Source of the DNA: Streptosporangiales bacterium
GTDB taxonomy: Bacteria > Actinomycetota > Actinomycetes > Streptosporangiales > WHSR01
Reading direction: 5' to 3'
DNA: 46,866 nucleotides
Assembly: GCA_009379995.1 (NCBI GenBank)
Contig: WHSR01000035.1
Span: 1-46,866, forward strand
Shown: positions 1 through 7,792 of the stretch, piece by piece
Layout: each line of letters begins with the position of its first letter
How positions within the stretch are numbered: the stretch's first letter is position 1
Position numbers and translations under genes: made by a program
The notes under the pieces: generated by a model
Told to the model about the DNA's origin: nothing
Database searches by the model: none
Seen by the model: only the letters and a program-made list of their open reading frames with translations

Positions 1-18
1 AATGACAGACTGGATGCC

Positions 19-79
19 CAACGGAGTCCCTCGCCAGACAGCGATCTTGGTCGACGCAGTTCTAGCAGGGACTCCGTTG
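19..79. repeat. 13-bp perfect inverted repeat with 35-nt spacer
   Basis: CAACGGAGTCCCT at 19-31 is the exact reverse complement of AGGGACTCCGTTG at 67-79. The pair lies just past the 3' end of the minus-strand flavin oxidoreductase gene. It could be a long-loop terminator for that gene or the paired ends of a small lost mobile element. There is no run of T on either side, so the function is open. Confidence 0.5.
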
Positions 80-135
80 CCTGTCTCAGCCGGCTTGACG
101 GCCGCATCCGATTCTTTAACTACACGGCCTTGGGG

Positions 136-1161
136 CTAGCTGGGGCTTTCCCGCAGCACCGGCAACACCTCGCGGGACAGCAGATCCACCGACCGGATCG
201 CGTCGTCGACCGGCATGCCGGCCCAGTCCGTCCGGAACACGAAATGGTTCACGCCGAGCTTGTCCCGCCACGGCAGCAGCTGCTCTAGGCAGTCGTCGGG
301 GGAGCCCACGATGAAGCGCCCCTTCTCCAGCTCCTCGTACGGTACGCGGAACGACTCCCGGTCCGGCATCACGGTGTCCTGGCCCCACTCCGCGTACACC
401 TGGTACTTGTTGGCCAAATAGGGCATGGCGAGCTCGAGCGCGCGCTCCCTGGTCGGCGCGCAGTAGATCTCCCTCGCCGCCGGCAGCTCGGTGACCGGCC
501 CGCGGCCGGCGGCCTCGCGCTCGGCGTCGAAGAGCTTCAGCTGGCGCTGAATGGTCTCGATGGTGGCGTGCGGATTGATCAGCCAGGTGTCCGCGGTCCT
601 GGCGGCGCGGCGGACGGCGTTGTCGCTGTTCGCGGCCATCCAGATGGGCGGCCGCGGTCGTTGCGTCGGCAGGAAGGTCGAACGCACGCCATCCAACCGG
701 CACCACGGAAGGTCCGCGTGCACCGGCTCGCCGCTCCAGAGGGCGGTGACTATGCGGAGGTTCTCCTCGAACCGGCGCACCTTTTCCCCGGCCGGCACTC
801 CGAAGGCGTCGTACTCCACCTGCCGGTAGCCGAGGCCGACGCCGAAGATGAGCCGTCCCCCGCATGCCGCGTCGAGGGAGGCGTAGCTCTCCGCGGTCTC
901 GACGGGATTGTGCAGCGCCAGAAGATGGATGCCGATGCCGACGTTCATGTCGCCCGCGTCCGCCGCCAGCCTGGCCAGGTACGGGAGCGGCTGGATGTGC
1001 GTGAACGACGTACTCAAATGGTGTTGGGCGGCGAACACCGAGTCCCACCCGTGGTCGCGGACCGCATGCAGCAGGCGGAGCTGCGCCTCCAGGCCGGCGA
1101 CCTGGTCGCTGCCGAGGGGATGCTGGTTGGTCAGGGTGATTCCGAATCGGACGGTCATCAT
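136..1161 (-). CDS. LLM-class flavin-dependent oxidoreductase
   Basis: A 341-residue bacterial luciferase-like protein with the TIM-barrel family layout. It opens with the strand MTVRFGITLTNQHP and has the family hallmark GVGLGYRQVEYDAFGVP near residues 106-122, followed by an arginine/glutamate helix (RRFEENLRIV). Such enzymes use F420H2 or reduced flavin, often to oxygenate or reduce a small organic substrate; the substrate cannot be read here. It is the last gene of a minus-strand set (CoA lyase, CoA transferase, MaoC, then this gene), 26 nt after the MaoC gene, so a role in the same catabolic route is likely. No signal peptide is seen; it should be cytoplasmic. Confidence 0.85.
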   Translation of the reverse strand: MMTVRFGITLTNQHPLGSDQVAGLEAQLRLLHAVRDHGWDSVFAAQHHLSTSFTHIQPLPYLARLAADAGDMNVGIGIHLLALHNPVETAESYASLDAACGGRLIFGVGLGYRQVEYDAFGVPAGEKVRRFEENLRIVTALWSGEPVHADLPWCRLDGVRSTFLPTQRPRPPIWMAANSDNAVRRAARTADTWLINPHATIETIQRQLKLFDAEREAAGRGPVTELPAAREIYCAPTRERALELAMPYLANKYQVYAEWGQDTVMPDRESFRVPYEELEKGRFIVGSPDDCLEQLLPWRDKLGVNHFVFRTDWAGMPVDDAIRSVDLLSREVLPVLRESPS

Positions 1162-1187
1162 CTATCCCTTCAGAGCGACCCCACCGG

Positions 1188-1688
1188 TCAAGACGACGAG
1201 CCAGCCGCCTGCCGCCTCGGCGCGCTGTCGCGCTTGTAGACCATGAGGGTGCGGGTGAAACTGATCACGACCTCGCCGGTCTGTTTGTAGCCCGTCGTCT
1301 TGACGGTGACGATGCCCACCTCCGGCCGCGAGCCGGACTCACGGATCGCGAGCACCTCGGACGCCGAGCGGATCGTGTCGCCCTCGAAGACCGGGTTCGG
1401 CAGCACTATGTCGTTCCAGCCGAGGTTGGCGAACACGTTTTGCGATACGTCGGTGACGCTTTGGCCGGACACCAGCGAAAGGGTGAAGGCCGAGTTCACC
1501 AAGGGCTTCCCGAAGGCGGTCTGCGCCGCGTACTCGTGGTCGAAGTGGAGCGGCGCGGTGTTCTGGGTCAGCAGGGTGAACCAGATGTTGTCGGTAGTCG
1601 TGACGGTGCGCCCCAACGGGTGTTCGTAGACGTCGCCGACCACGAAGTCCTCGAAGTACCGCCCTTGCCAGCCACTGCGTTTCGTCAC
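1188..1688 (-). CDS. MaoC-family enoyl-CoA hydratase, mesaconyl/itaconyl-CoA hydratase-like
   Basis: A 166-residue single hot-dog MaoC domain. The segment GRYFEDFVVGDVYEHPLGRT, the hydratase motif around NTAPLHFDHEYA (Asp and His of the active-site loop) and GNxV-type C-terminal strands (EVGIVTVKTTGYKQ) resemble actinobacterial mesaconyl/itaconyl-CoA hydratases rather than fatty-acid (R)-hydratases. The start is GTG, preceded by GGGGAAA. It sits 20 nt after the CoA transferase gene and between that gene and the flavin oxidoreductase. With a CoA transferase and a CitE-like lyase next door, hydration of a C5 unsaturated acyl-CoA to citramalyl-CoA is the natural inference. Confidence 0.85.
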   Translation of the reverse strand: MTKRSGWQGRYFEDFVVGDVYEHPLGRTVTTTDNIWFTLLTQNTAPLHFDHEYAAQTAFGKPLVNSAFTLSLVSGQSVTDVSQNVFANLGWNDIVLPNPVFEGDTIRSASEVLAIRESGSRPEVGIVTVKTTGYKQTGEVVISFTRTLMVYKRDSAPRRQAAGSSS

Positions 1689-1708
1689 GAGATTTCCCCA
1701 TTCCGTGC

Positions 1709-2887
1709 TCAGATGAGTTCACTTGCTCGCATCCGGTCGATGTCGTCATGGCCGTAGCCGAGCCAACCCAGCACGGCGTCGGTGTGCTCGCCGAGCTCGG
1801 GTATCGGGTCCATGCGCGGCCGAAGTCCGGCGGGTACGCCGGGCGGCAGCAGGGCGCGGAGCCGTCCCACCGGGGACTCGACCTCGCACCAACGGTCGCG
1901 CGCCGCGAGCTGTTCGTGCACGGCGAGACCGTCGACGTCGTTGACCCGCGCGTACGCGATCTTCGCGTCCTCGAGCAGCCGTACGGCCGCCGCGCGGTCG
2001 AGCTCGCGGAAACGCCGCTGGAGGATGGACTCCAGCGCATCGCGGTTCGCCACCCGCCGGCTGTTCGAGCTGAACCGCTCGTCCTCGGCGAGTCCGGGGT
2101 CGCCGAGGACCTCGGCGCACAGCCGTACCCATTCGCGCTGGTTCTGCACCGCCAGCAGGAGCGTGCCGTCACGGGTGTCGAACGTGCCGTACGGGGCGAT
2201 GGTCGGGTGGGACGTCCCCATGCGCCCCGGCCCCCGGCCGGAGGTCGCGTAGTAGAGGGGGTAGCCCATCCACTCCGCCAGCGACTCGAAGAGCGACACC
2301 TCGACCGGGCGGGCCTCACCGGTACGTTCCCGGTGCAGCAGCGCGGAGAGGATCCCGGAGTAGGCGTACATCCCTCCGGCGATGTCGGCGACCGAGATGC
2401 CGACCTTCGCCGGCGCCTCCTCGCTTCCGGTGATGGATATGACGCCCGCCTCGCCCTGGATGAGCAGGTCGTACGCCTTCTTGTCGCGGTACGGCCCCGT
2501 TGACCCGTAACCCGAGATGTCGCAGACGATGAGCCGGGGATTGACCGAGGCCAGGTCCTCGGCGCCCAGGCCGAGCCGCCGGGTCGCGCCGGGTGCGAGG
2601 TTCTGCACGAAGACGTCAGCGTTGGCGAGCAGCCTCCGCAGGACGTCGCGCCCACCCGGGTGTTTGAGGTCCAGGGTGATGGACTCCTTGGAACGGTTGA
2701 GCCAGGCGAACGCGCTGGAGAGGCCCCGGACGGTCTCGTCGTAGCCGCGTGCGAAGTCCCCGCCGCCGCGACGTTCCACCTTGATCACGCGGGCGCCGAG
2801 GTCGGCCAGCTGGCGGGTCGCGAACGGGGCGGCAAGGGCCTGTTCGAGGGAGATGACCACGACTCCGCTCAGCGGCAGCTCACCCAT
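1709..2887 (-). CDS. CaiB/BaiF family (class III) CoA transferase
   Basis: About 392 residues, the usual length for family III CoA transferases, which move CoA between a donor acyl-CoA and a carboxylate through an aspartyl-CoA thioester. Visible hallmarks are GARVIKVERRGGGDFAR near the N-terminus, LDLKHPGGRDVLRRLLANAD, YDLLIQGEAGVISITG and the catalytic aspartate in VADIAGGMYAYSG. I place the start at the ATG at 2887, preceded by AGGGG; a longer in-frame ATG at 2917 is possible. The gene overlaps the end of the upstream CoA lyase gene by 8 nt, so the two are probably translationally coupled. Likely role: activation of an imported dicarboxylate. Confidence 0.88.
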   Translation of the reverse strand: MGELPLSGVVVISLEQALAAPFATRQLADLGARVIKVERRGGGDFARGYDETVRGLSSAFAWLNRSKESITLDLKHPGGRDVLRRLLANADVFVQNLAPGATRRLGLGAEDLASVNPRLIVCDISGYGSTGPYRDKKAYDLLIQGEAGVISITGSEEAPAKVGISVADIAGGMYAYSGILSALLHRERTGEARPVEVSLFESLAEWMGYPLYYATSGRGPGRMGTSHPTIAPYGTFDTRDGTLLLAVQNQREWVRLCAEVLGDPGLAEDERFSSNSRRVANRDALESILQRRFRELDRAAAVRLLEDAKIAYARVNDVDGLAVHEQLAARDRWCEVESPVGRLRALLPPGVPAGLRPRMDPIPELGEHTDAVLGWLGYGHDDIDRMRASELI

Positions 2888-3830
2888 GCGCACCCCTGTC
2901 GCCGGACTCCTGGGCACCGGCCTCGGCCAGCAGTGCGCGCGCCCGGCGGGCGATCGGATAGTCGACGAAGGAGCCGTCCGCTATCCGGATCGACGACATG
3001 CCCGCCGCCTCGGCCTCGCGAAACGCCTGGTCGACCTCGCGCGCCCAGGCCAGGTCGGAGGCGGTCGGCGCGAACGCGGCATGCACCGCCTCCAGCTGCC
3101 GGGGATGGAGGACTGTCTTCCCGGCGAAGCCCAGCCGGCGGGCGAGGGCGGCCGACCGGGACAGGCCGTCCGAGTCGTCGAGGGCGAAATGCGGTCCGTC
3201 CAGCGGGCCGGCCCGTCCCGCGGCGGCGGCCGCGAGCACCACCTGGGAGCGGGCGTGCAGCAGCTCGGTGCCCTCGACCGTGAGGGTGAGGCCCAGTTCG
3301 TCGGCCAGATCCGCGGGACCGAACAGGAGGGTGTGTACGCGCTCGTTCGCCGCCGCCGCCACCGCCGCGGCGGAGAGCACGCCCGCCGCGGTCTCGATGA
3401 TCGGGAGGATCGCAAGGCGTCCGGGTTCGACGCCGGCGGCCTCTTCCAGACTTCCCAGCCGCTCGCCGAGGTCCCGGACGTGATCCGGCGACGCCTTCGG
3501 CAGCAGCACGGCGTCCAGCTCGGGCAGGGCCGGCGCGAGGGCGTCGAGGTCGTCCTGGGCGAGGCCGGTATCCAGCGCGTTGATGCGTACCGTGGCGATG
3601 CATCGACGTTCCCCGTGCTCGCGCACCGACGCGGCGGTCAGCTCCCGTGCCTTGGCCTTCGCCGAGGACGCGACGGCGTCCTCGAGATCGACGGCGACAC
3701 CGTCGGCGCCGCTCGCGTACGCCTTGGCGATCCGATCCGGGCGGTCCCCGGGGACGAAGAGCAGCGTTCGCAGCCTGGCCCCCCTCGTGCCGATGCCGCT
3801 CGTACGCGTGTTGCTCGGCTGAGCGGCCAC
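2880..3830 (-). CDS. CitE-like CoA ester lyase (HpcH/HpaI aldolase family)
   Basis: A 316-residue TIM barrel of the citrate lyase beta/citramalyl-CoA/malyl-CoA lyase family. Seen in order: LRTLLFVPGDRPDRIAKA, the metal-binding VDLEDAV, RINALDT, VLLPKASPDH, LPIIETAAGVL, LLFGPADLADELG and the C-terminal GKTVLHPRQLEAVHAAF. These enzymes cleave a 3-hydroxyacyl-CoA such as citramalyl-CoA to acetyl-CoA and a keto acid. I chose the GTG at 3830, with GGAGG five bases upstream; a longer TTG-initiated frame would run into the promoter. It is the first gene of the four-gene catabolic set and diverges from the IclR regulator. Confidence 0.88.
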   Translation of the reverse strand: MAAQPSNTRTSGIGTRGARLRTLLFVPGDRPDRIAKAYASGADGVAVDLEDAVASSAKAKARELTAASVREHGERRCIATVRINALDTGLAQDDLDALAPALPELDAVLLPKASPDHVRDLGERLGSLEEAAGVEPGRLAILPIIETAAGVLSAAAVAAAANERVHTLLFGPADLADELGLTLTVEGTELLHARSQVVLAAAAAGRAGPLDGPHFALDDSDGLSRSAALARRLGFAGKTVLHPRQLEAVHAAFAPTASDLAWAREVDQAFREAEAAGMSSIRIADGSFVDYPIARRARALLAEAGAQESGDRGAHG

Positions 3831-3863
3831 GTGCACCTCCGGCGAAAGGTAGTCGCGGGCAAT

Positions 3864-3880
3864 GTTCCGCTGTTCAAGAC
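3864..3880. promoter_or_regulatory. candidate IclR operator upstream of the CoA lyase operon
   Basis: GTTCCGCTGTTCAAGAC matches the stronger site GTTCCACTGTCCGGAAC at 4790-4806 in 12 of 17 positions. It lies 34 nt upstream of the lyase start and about 65 nt upstream of the iclR start. The right half is degenerate, so binding may be weak. Confidence 0.4.
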
Positions 3881-3889
3881 ATCGTGCCA

Positions 3890-3902
3890 ACGTACGATAC
3901 GT
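3890..3902. promoter_or_regulatory. 13-bp dyad in the iclR / CoA lyase intergenic region
   Basis: ACGTA-CGA-TACGT is a perfect 5-bp inverted repeat about a 3-nt centre, placed between the two divergent genes. It could be a regulator site or a chance palindrome in GC-rich DNA; the protein that would bind it is unknown. Confidence 0.35.
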
Positions 3903-3943
3903 AGCGAGGTGGCGCTACCGGTGGGTCCCGTCAGGGTTGGGGG

Positions 3944-4732
3944 ATGGTGGACACGATGGCTCCCAGCAACGCCGATACCGGCGCAAGCGTCCGGGGTGCC
4001 CTGAACACCCTGCGGATCCTGGAGGAGGTGGCCGCCCGCCAGCCGGTGGGCGTCTCCGAGCTCGCCAAGGCGACCGGGATACCCAAGAGTTCCGCGCAGC
4101 GCTTCCTGCTCACCCTGCAACAGGCCGGATGGCTGCATCAGGTCGGACAGGAGACGACGCGCTGGGCGCTCACGGCGAAGGCGCTCAGCGTCGGCCTGAC
4201 CGCCTCGACCGAGCTGGGCCTGCGGGAGGCGGCCCTGCCGGTCATGGGACGAGTCAGGGACGAGACCGACGAGACCGTGCACCTGGCGGTGCGTGACGGC
4301 AACGCGCTGGTCGTCATCGACCGGCTGGACAGCACGCAGCCGGTTCGCACGTTCGTACGGCTGGGCACCCGCGTTCCGATGCACGCGACGGCGAGCGGAC
4401 GGGCGGTCCTCGCGCACCTTCCGAACGCACAGGTCCAGCAGATCATCGACCTCGGTCTGCCGAGGTACACCGAGCACACCATCGTCGACCCCGCGGCGCT
4501 GTATCGGGAGATCGAGGCCACGCGGGAGCGTGGTTACGCCATCAACGTGTGCGAATGGAGGCCGCACGTCGGCGCCGTCGGGGCAGCGATACTGAGCCCC
4601 ACCGGGCAGCCCGTCGGCGCGCTGGCCATCTCCATACCGGTGGTGCGCTACCGGGAGGACCAGGTACCCAGGTACGGCGCGCTCGGCCTGGAAGCCGGGA
4701 AGGAGATCGGACGGCTGCTCCGCAGCGAGTGA
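3944..4732 (+). CDS. IclR-family transcriptional regulator
   Basis: A 262-residue regulator. The N-terminal winged helix-turn-helix covers about residues 20-75 (GVSELAKATGIPKSSAQRFL is the reading helix region), followed by the IclR effector domain with ETVHLAVRDGNALVVIDRLD, RLGTRVPMHATASGRAVLAH and the C-terminal segment GAVGAAILSPTGQPVGALAI. The start is the ATG at 3944 behind a G-rich stretch; an ATG four codons later is an alternative. It stands between the divergent CoA-lyase operon and the TRAP transporter genes, and related operator-like sequences precede both, so it probably controls uptake and breakdown of one substrate. Confidence 0.9.
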   Translation: MVDTMAPSNADTGASVRGALNTLRILEEVAARQPVGVSELAKATGIPKSSAQRFLLTLQQAGWLHQVGQETTRWALTAKALSVGLTASTELGLREAALPVMGRVRDETDETVHLAVRDGNALVVIDRLDSTQPVRTFVRLGTRVPMHATASGRAVLAHLPNAQVQQIIDLGLPRYTEHTIVDPAALYREIEATRERGYAINVCEWRPHVGAVGAAILSPTGQPVGALAISIPVVRYREDQVPRYGALGLEAGKEIGRLLRSE

Positions 4733-4741
4733 TCCGCGACC

Positions 4742-4806
4742 TTGACAAGCCCGAGCGGCGCCTCGAAAATGGCCGCCATTCGAGACAGCGTTCCACTGTC
4801 CGGAAC
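4742..4806 (+). promoter_or_regulatory. promoter and IclR-type operator of the TRAP transporter operon
   Basis: A -35-like TTGACA at 4742-4747 is followed 17 nt later by a weak -10, GAAAAT, at 4765-4770. Downstream is the dyad GTTCC-N7-GGAAC at 4790-4806, inside a wider symmetry TTCnnGACAG...CTGTCnnGAA (4779-4805). The form resembles known IclR-family operators, and the regulator gene ends only 10 nt upstream of the promoter. Confidence 0.5.
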
Positions 4807-4825
4807 GGCGGTGAGGATGGTTCAC

Positions 4826-5875
4826 ATGCATGGCGGGCGCGTCGACTGTAGCCGCAGAGAGGCACTGGCGGCCCTGACGGGCTTGACGGGACTGGCCCTG
4901 GTCGCCGGCTGCGGAGGGGGCGGCAACGCCGGAGGCGGATCCACGATCACTGCCGCCACCTACCTTCCGGACACGTACGTGGACCTCTTCGAGCCCATGA
5001 ACCTGTTCATGGAGACCGCCACCAAGAGGTCGGGTGGGCAGGTGCGCTTCGACTGGTACCCGGCCGAGACCCTCCTCTCCGCAGAGCAGCTGATGCTCGG
5101 GCTCGCACAGGACAACGCCGACCTGATCTTTACCACCAGCTCGTACGTTTCCTCGTCCTATCCGTTGCTGAGCGCGATGGAACTGCCCTTCGCCACGAAC
5201 AGCGTGCAGCATCTGCAGGACGTCATGGACGCGGGCAGCGAACTCTATGAGATGGTCAACGACCAACTGGCCTCGTACGGCCTGCGCCTGCTCGGCACCC
5301 TGCCATCCGCCTTCCAGGCAATCTGGACCACTGACCGCCCGGTACGCACGCCGGAGGATCTCCGCGGGTTGCGCATACGGGTGGCCGGGCACATCGAGGC
5401 GCTCACGGTGCAGGCCTTTGGCGCGGCGCCGACCAGCATGAGCTCCGCCGAGGTGTTCGAGGCGCTTGAGCGCGGCATTATCGACGGGTTGATGTCCTAT
5501 CCGGGCACGATCGTGGGCCGCAGCCTCCAAGAGGTCCTCAGGTACGGAACCCTGGCGCCGTTTGGCCATTACGCGCTCGCGATCTTCGTGCGCGCCGACT
5601 GGTGGGAGCAGCTCTCCGAGCCCATCCGGTCGTCCCTGCTGCAGGCCTCCGACGCGTACCACAAGGCGGGAACCGCACATCTGCTCAAGGTTCACCGGGA
5701 GCAGTACTTCCCGGAGATTGAGAAGGGCGGCATAGAGATCATTACGCTCGGCGAGTCCGAGATGCGGCCGTTCCGCGCGGCCGTCGAGCCGGTACACGAC
5801 GAGTGGCGGACGAGCGTCGGCGACCCCGAGCAAGCGGAAAAGGCACTGCGTCTGGTCCAGGGGCTGATCGGCTAG
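4826..5875 (+). CDS. TRAP transporter solute-binding lipoprotein (DctP family)
   Basis: About 349 residues. A short charged N-terminus is followed by a hydrophobic stretch and the lipobox LVAGC, so the mature protein should be lipid-anchored outside the membrane. The DctP fold is seen in ITAATYLPDTYVDLFEPMN, RFDWYPAETLLSAEQLMLGL and the ligand-binding region RTPEDLRGLRIRVAG, where the arginine typically pairs with a substrate carboxylate. I place the start at ATG 4826 with GTGAGG upstream; an in-frame start at 4742 would lie on top of the promoter. It is followed by the two membrane subunits. Carboxylate uptake for the neighbouring CoA pathway is the likely job. Confidence 0.9.
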   Translation: MHGGRVDCSRREALAALTGLTGLALVAGCGGGGNAGGGSTITAATYLPDTYVDLFEPMNLFMETATKRSGGQVRFDWYPAETLLSAEQLMLGLAQDNADLIFTTSSYVSSSYPLLSAMELPFATNSVQHLQDVMDAGSELYEMVNDQLASYGLRLLGTLPSAFQAIWTTDRPVRTPEDLRGLRIRVAGHIEALTVQAFGAAPTSMSSAEVFEALERGIIDGLMSYPGTIVGRSLQEVLRYGTLAPFGHYALAIFVRADWWEQLSEPIRSSLLQASDAYHKAGTAHLLKVHREQYFPEIEKGGIEIITLGESEMRPFRAAVEPVHDEWRTSVGDPEQAEKALRLVQGLIG

Positions 5876-5939
5876 GCGGGAGCGTCGTGGCCCCGCGTTA
5901 CGTCGCCCGAGTACCCAAGAGGAAGGACTAGCGATTCTT

Positions 5940-6485
5940 ATGCACCGTCTGCGTCGGGGGGTCCTGGCGTTGGCGCTGGTCTGTCGGGTGGTGTCGTCGG
6001 TTGTCATCGCGCTGATGATGTGCACGATCGTCTACGACGTCCTCGCCCGCTACGCATTTGGCCGTCCGACCACGTGGGTGCTCGAGGCGAACGCCATCGC
6101 CCTGGTCGCGCTGACGTTTCTGGCGCTGCCCGACCTGTACGCGCGAAATCAGCACATCGCCATGGATCTCGCCCACAACCGGATGTCAGATGCGTGGCGC
6201 CGTGTCTCCTCGGTCGTCGTCCGGCTCGCGGCCGTGGTGTTCGCCCTTCTGCTGGTGGTTCTGGGAATCAACAGCACCCGCGAGGTATTCGGCGCCGGGA
6301 TGTTGACCTCCGGAATCGTCCTGATACCGGTCTGGATCATCTACGCGCTGATTCCGCTGAGCGCGGCAGTGCTGCTCCTCATCGCCGTTCTGCCGCCTCG
6401 CTCGCGCTCCGAGGAACACCGCGGCGGGCCCGACGCCGGTGGTTCCGGTAGGTCAGAGAAGTCCGAGGAGGTCAGCGCGGGATGA
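5940..6485 (+). CDS. TRAP transporter small permease (DctQ family)
   Basis: A 181-residue membrane protein with four predicted helices and the family segment VLARYAFGRPTTWVLEANAIAL-like region near residues 34-55, which is typical of DctQ subunits. The C-terminal 25 residues are polar and charged. An AGGAAGGA ribosome site lies upstream. Its stop overlaps the start of the large permease gene by ATGA, so the two subunits are translationally coupled, as is usual for TRAP systems. It acts with the large permease and the binding protein in ion-driven solute uptake. Confidence 0.87.
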   Translation: MHRLRRGVLALALVCRVVSSVVIALMMCTIVYDVLARYAFGRPTTWVLEANAIALVALTFLALPDLYARNQHIAMDLAHNRMSDAWRRVSSVVVRLAAVVFALLLVVLGINSTREVFGAGMLTSGIVLIPVWIIYALIPLSAAVLLLIAVLPPRSRSEEHRGGPDAGGSGRSEKSEEVSAG

Positions 6486-7792
6486 GCGTTTCTCCCGACA
6501 TCACCACGGTCGTCGTCCTCGTCGTCCTGCTGGCGCTGATCACCCTTCGCGTCCCGCTTTTCCTATCCCTCGGCCTGACCGGCATGCTCGGCTTGTTCCT
6601 GCTGCAGGGAGTGACCGGACTGGAACTGGCGCCCTTGGCGTTGGCCGCCCAGTTGCAGGACTTCGCGCTCGTGGCGGTACCCCTCTTCATCCTGTTGGGT
6701 GAGGTGCTCGCGGTCGCCGGGCTGGGCGCGACGCTGTTCGAAACCGCCCACAAGTGGTTGAACCGGGTGCCGGCGGGACTTGCCGGAGCCGGCGTCGGCG
6801 CCTCGACCTTCTTCGGAGCGATATCGGGAGTGAGCCTGTCCAGCGTCGCCGTCATCGGCCGGATGGCGGTGCCGGCCATGCTCACCAGGGGCTACGAGCC
6901 GGCCTTCGCCAGCGGAGCGGTCGTGGCATCCGGCGCGCTCGCGATGCTGATCCCGCCCAGCCTGATGTTCATCCTCTACTCGTCCATTACCGGAGAAAGC
7001 GTCGCCGACCTCTTCGCCGGCGGAATCCTGCCCGGCCTGCTGCTGGCGACGGTGATGCTGACGTACGTCGTGGTGCGCGCCGTACTCAGGCCCTCCCTGG
7101 CGCCGCGTTCGGAGGACAGCTTCTCCTGGGGAGACCGGGCCAGGTCGCTCGTGAAGGTCATTCCGGCCCTCCTCCTGATCATCCTCGTGCTGGGCTCGAT
7201 CTACACGGGTGTGGCGACGCCTACGGAGTCGGCCGCGCTGGGAGCGGCCGGCGCATTCGTGATCGCCGGCGTGATCTATCGGGCGCTGAACCGCGACACC
7301 ATCGTCAGGATCCTGTCGGAGACGACCCGGGTGAGCGTCGCGGTTCTGGTGATCGTCTCCGCGGCGTTCGTGTTCAGCAAGTTCCTCGTGGTCGCGCGGA
7401 TTCCGGACGGCGTGGCGGCGTTCCTCGTCGAGCTCGACGTGTCCCGGTACCTCATCATGATCGGCATCATGCTGTCGCTGATCGTCCTGGGCTGTCTGGT
7501 GGACGCCGGGTCGCTGCTGTTGGTGGTGACGCCGATCCTGGTGCCCGCGATCGAGGGCCTCGGCTTCGACCCGCTCTGGTTTGGTGTTCTGCTGGTGGTG
7601 AACCTGGAGATCGCGGTCGTCACACCGCCGGTGGGACTCAACCTCTACGCGATGAAGTCGGTAGTGCCGGAGCTGGAGCTCGGCCAGATCATCCGTGGTG
7701 TCCTGCCCTACGTCGCCCTGGAGGCCGCCGTCCTGGTGACCATGCTCTGGGTGCCGGGGATCGCCACCTGGCTGCCGGAGCTGCTCAGCTGA
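6482..7792 (+). CDS. TRAP transporter large permease (DctM family)
   Basis: A 436-residue polytopic protein of about twelve helices. Family signatures include FVPLFILLGE-like text near residue 63 (VAVPLFILLGEVLAVAG), FGAISGVSLSSVAVIG, GALAMLIPPSLMFILYSSIT (the conserved PPS loop) and VVTPPVGLNLYAMKSV near the C-terminus. Start ATG overlaps the small permease stop. It is the ion-coupled transport subunit. Its 3' end overlaps the convergent cupin gene by 8 nt with no visible terminator between them. Confidence 0.92.
   Translation: MSVSPDITTVVVLVVLLALITLRVPLFLSLGLTGMLGLFLLQGVTGLELAPLALAAQLQDFALVAVPLFILLGEVLAVAGLGATLFETAHKWLNRVPAGLAGAGVGASTFFGAISGVSLSSVAVIGRMAVPAMLTRGYEPAFASGAVVASGALAMLIPPSLMFILYSSITGESVADLFAGGILPGLLLATVMLTYVVVRAVLRPSLAPRSEDSFSWGDRARSLVKVIPALLLIILVLGSIYTGVATPTESAALGAAGAFVIAGVIYRALNRDTIVRILSETTRVSVAVLVIVSAAFVFSKFLVVARIPDGVAAFLVELDVSRYLIMIGIMLSLIVLGCLVDAGSLLLVVTPILVPAIEGLGFDPLWFGVLLVVNLEIAVVTPPVGLNLYAMKSVVPELELGQIIRGVLPYVALEAAVLVTMLWVPGIATWLPELLS

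Noticed and set aside
2..139. 45-codon plus-strand frame MTDWMPNGVPRQ...
   Set aside because: It includes both arms of the inverted repeat, has no ribosome site within the window and matches nothing I recognise; it could be the end of a gene only if the sequence to the left supports it.
4742..4825. N-terminal extension of the TRAP binding protein from ATG 4742
   Set aside because: It would put coding DNA over the -35 and operator, has no ribosome site and would place a polar stretch before the signal peptide.
3638..6025. 795-codon open frame on the minus strand
   Set aside because: It crosses iclR and dctP in antisense and lacks protein-like character; only its end overlaps the true CoA lyase gene in the wrong frame.
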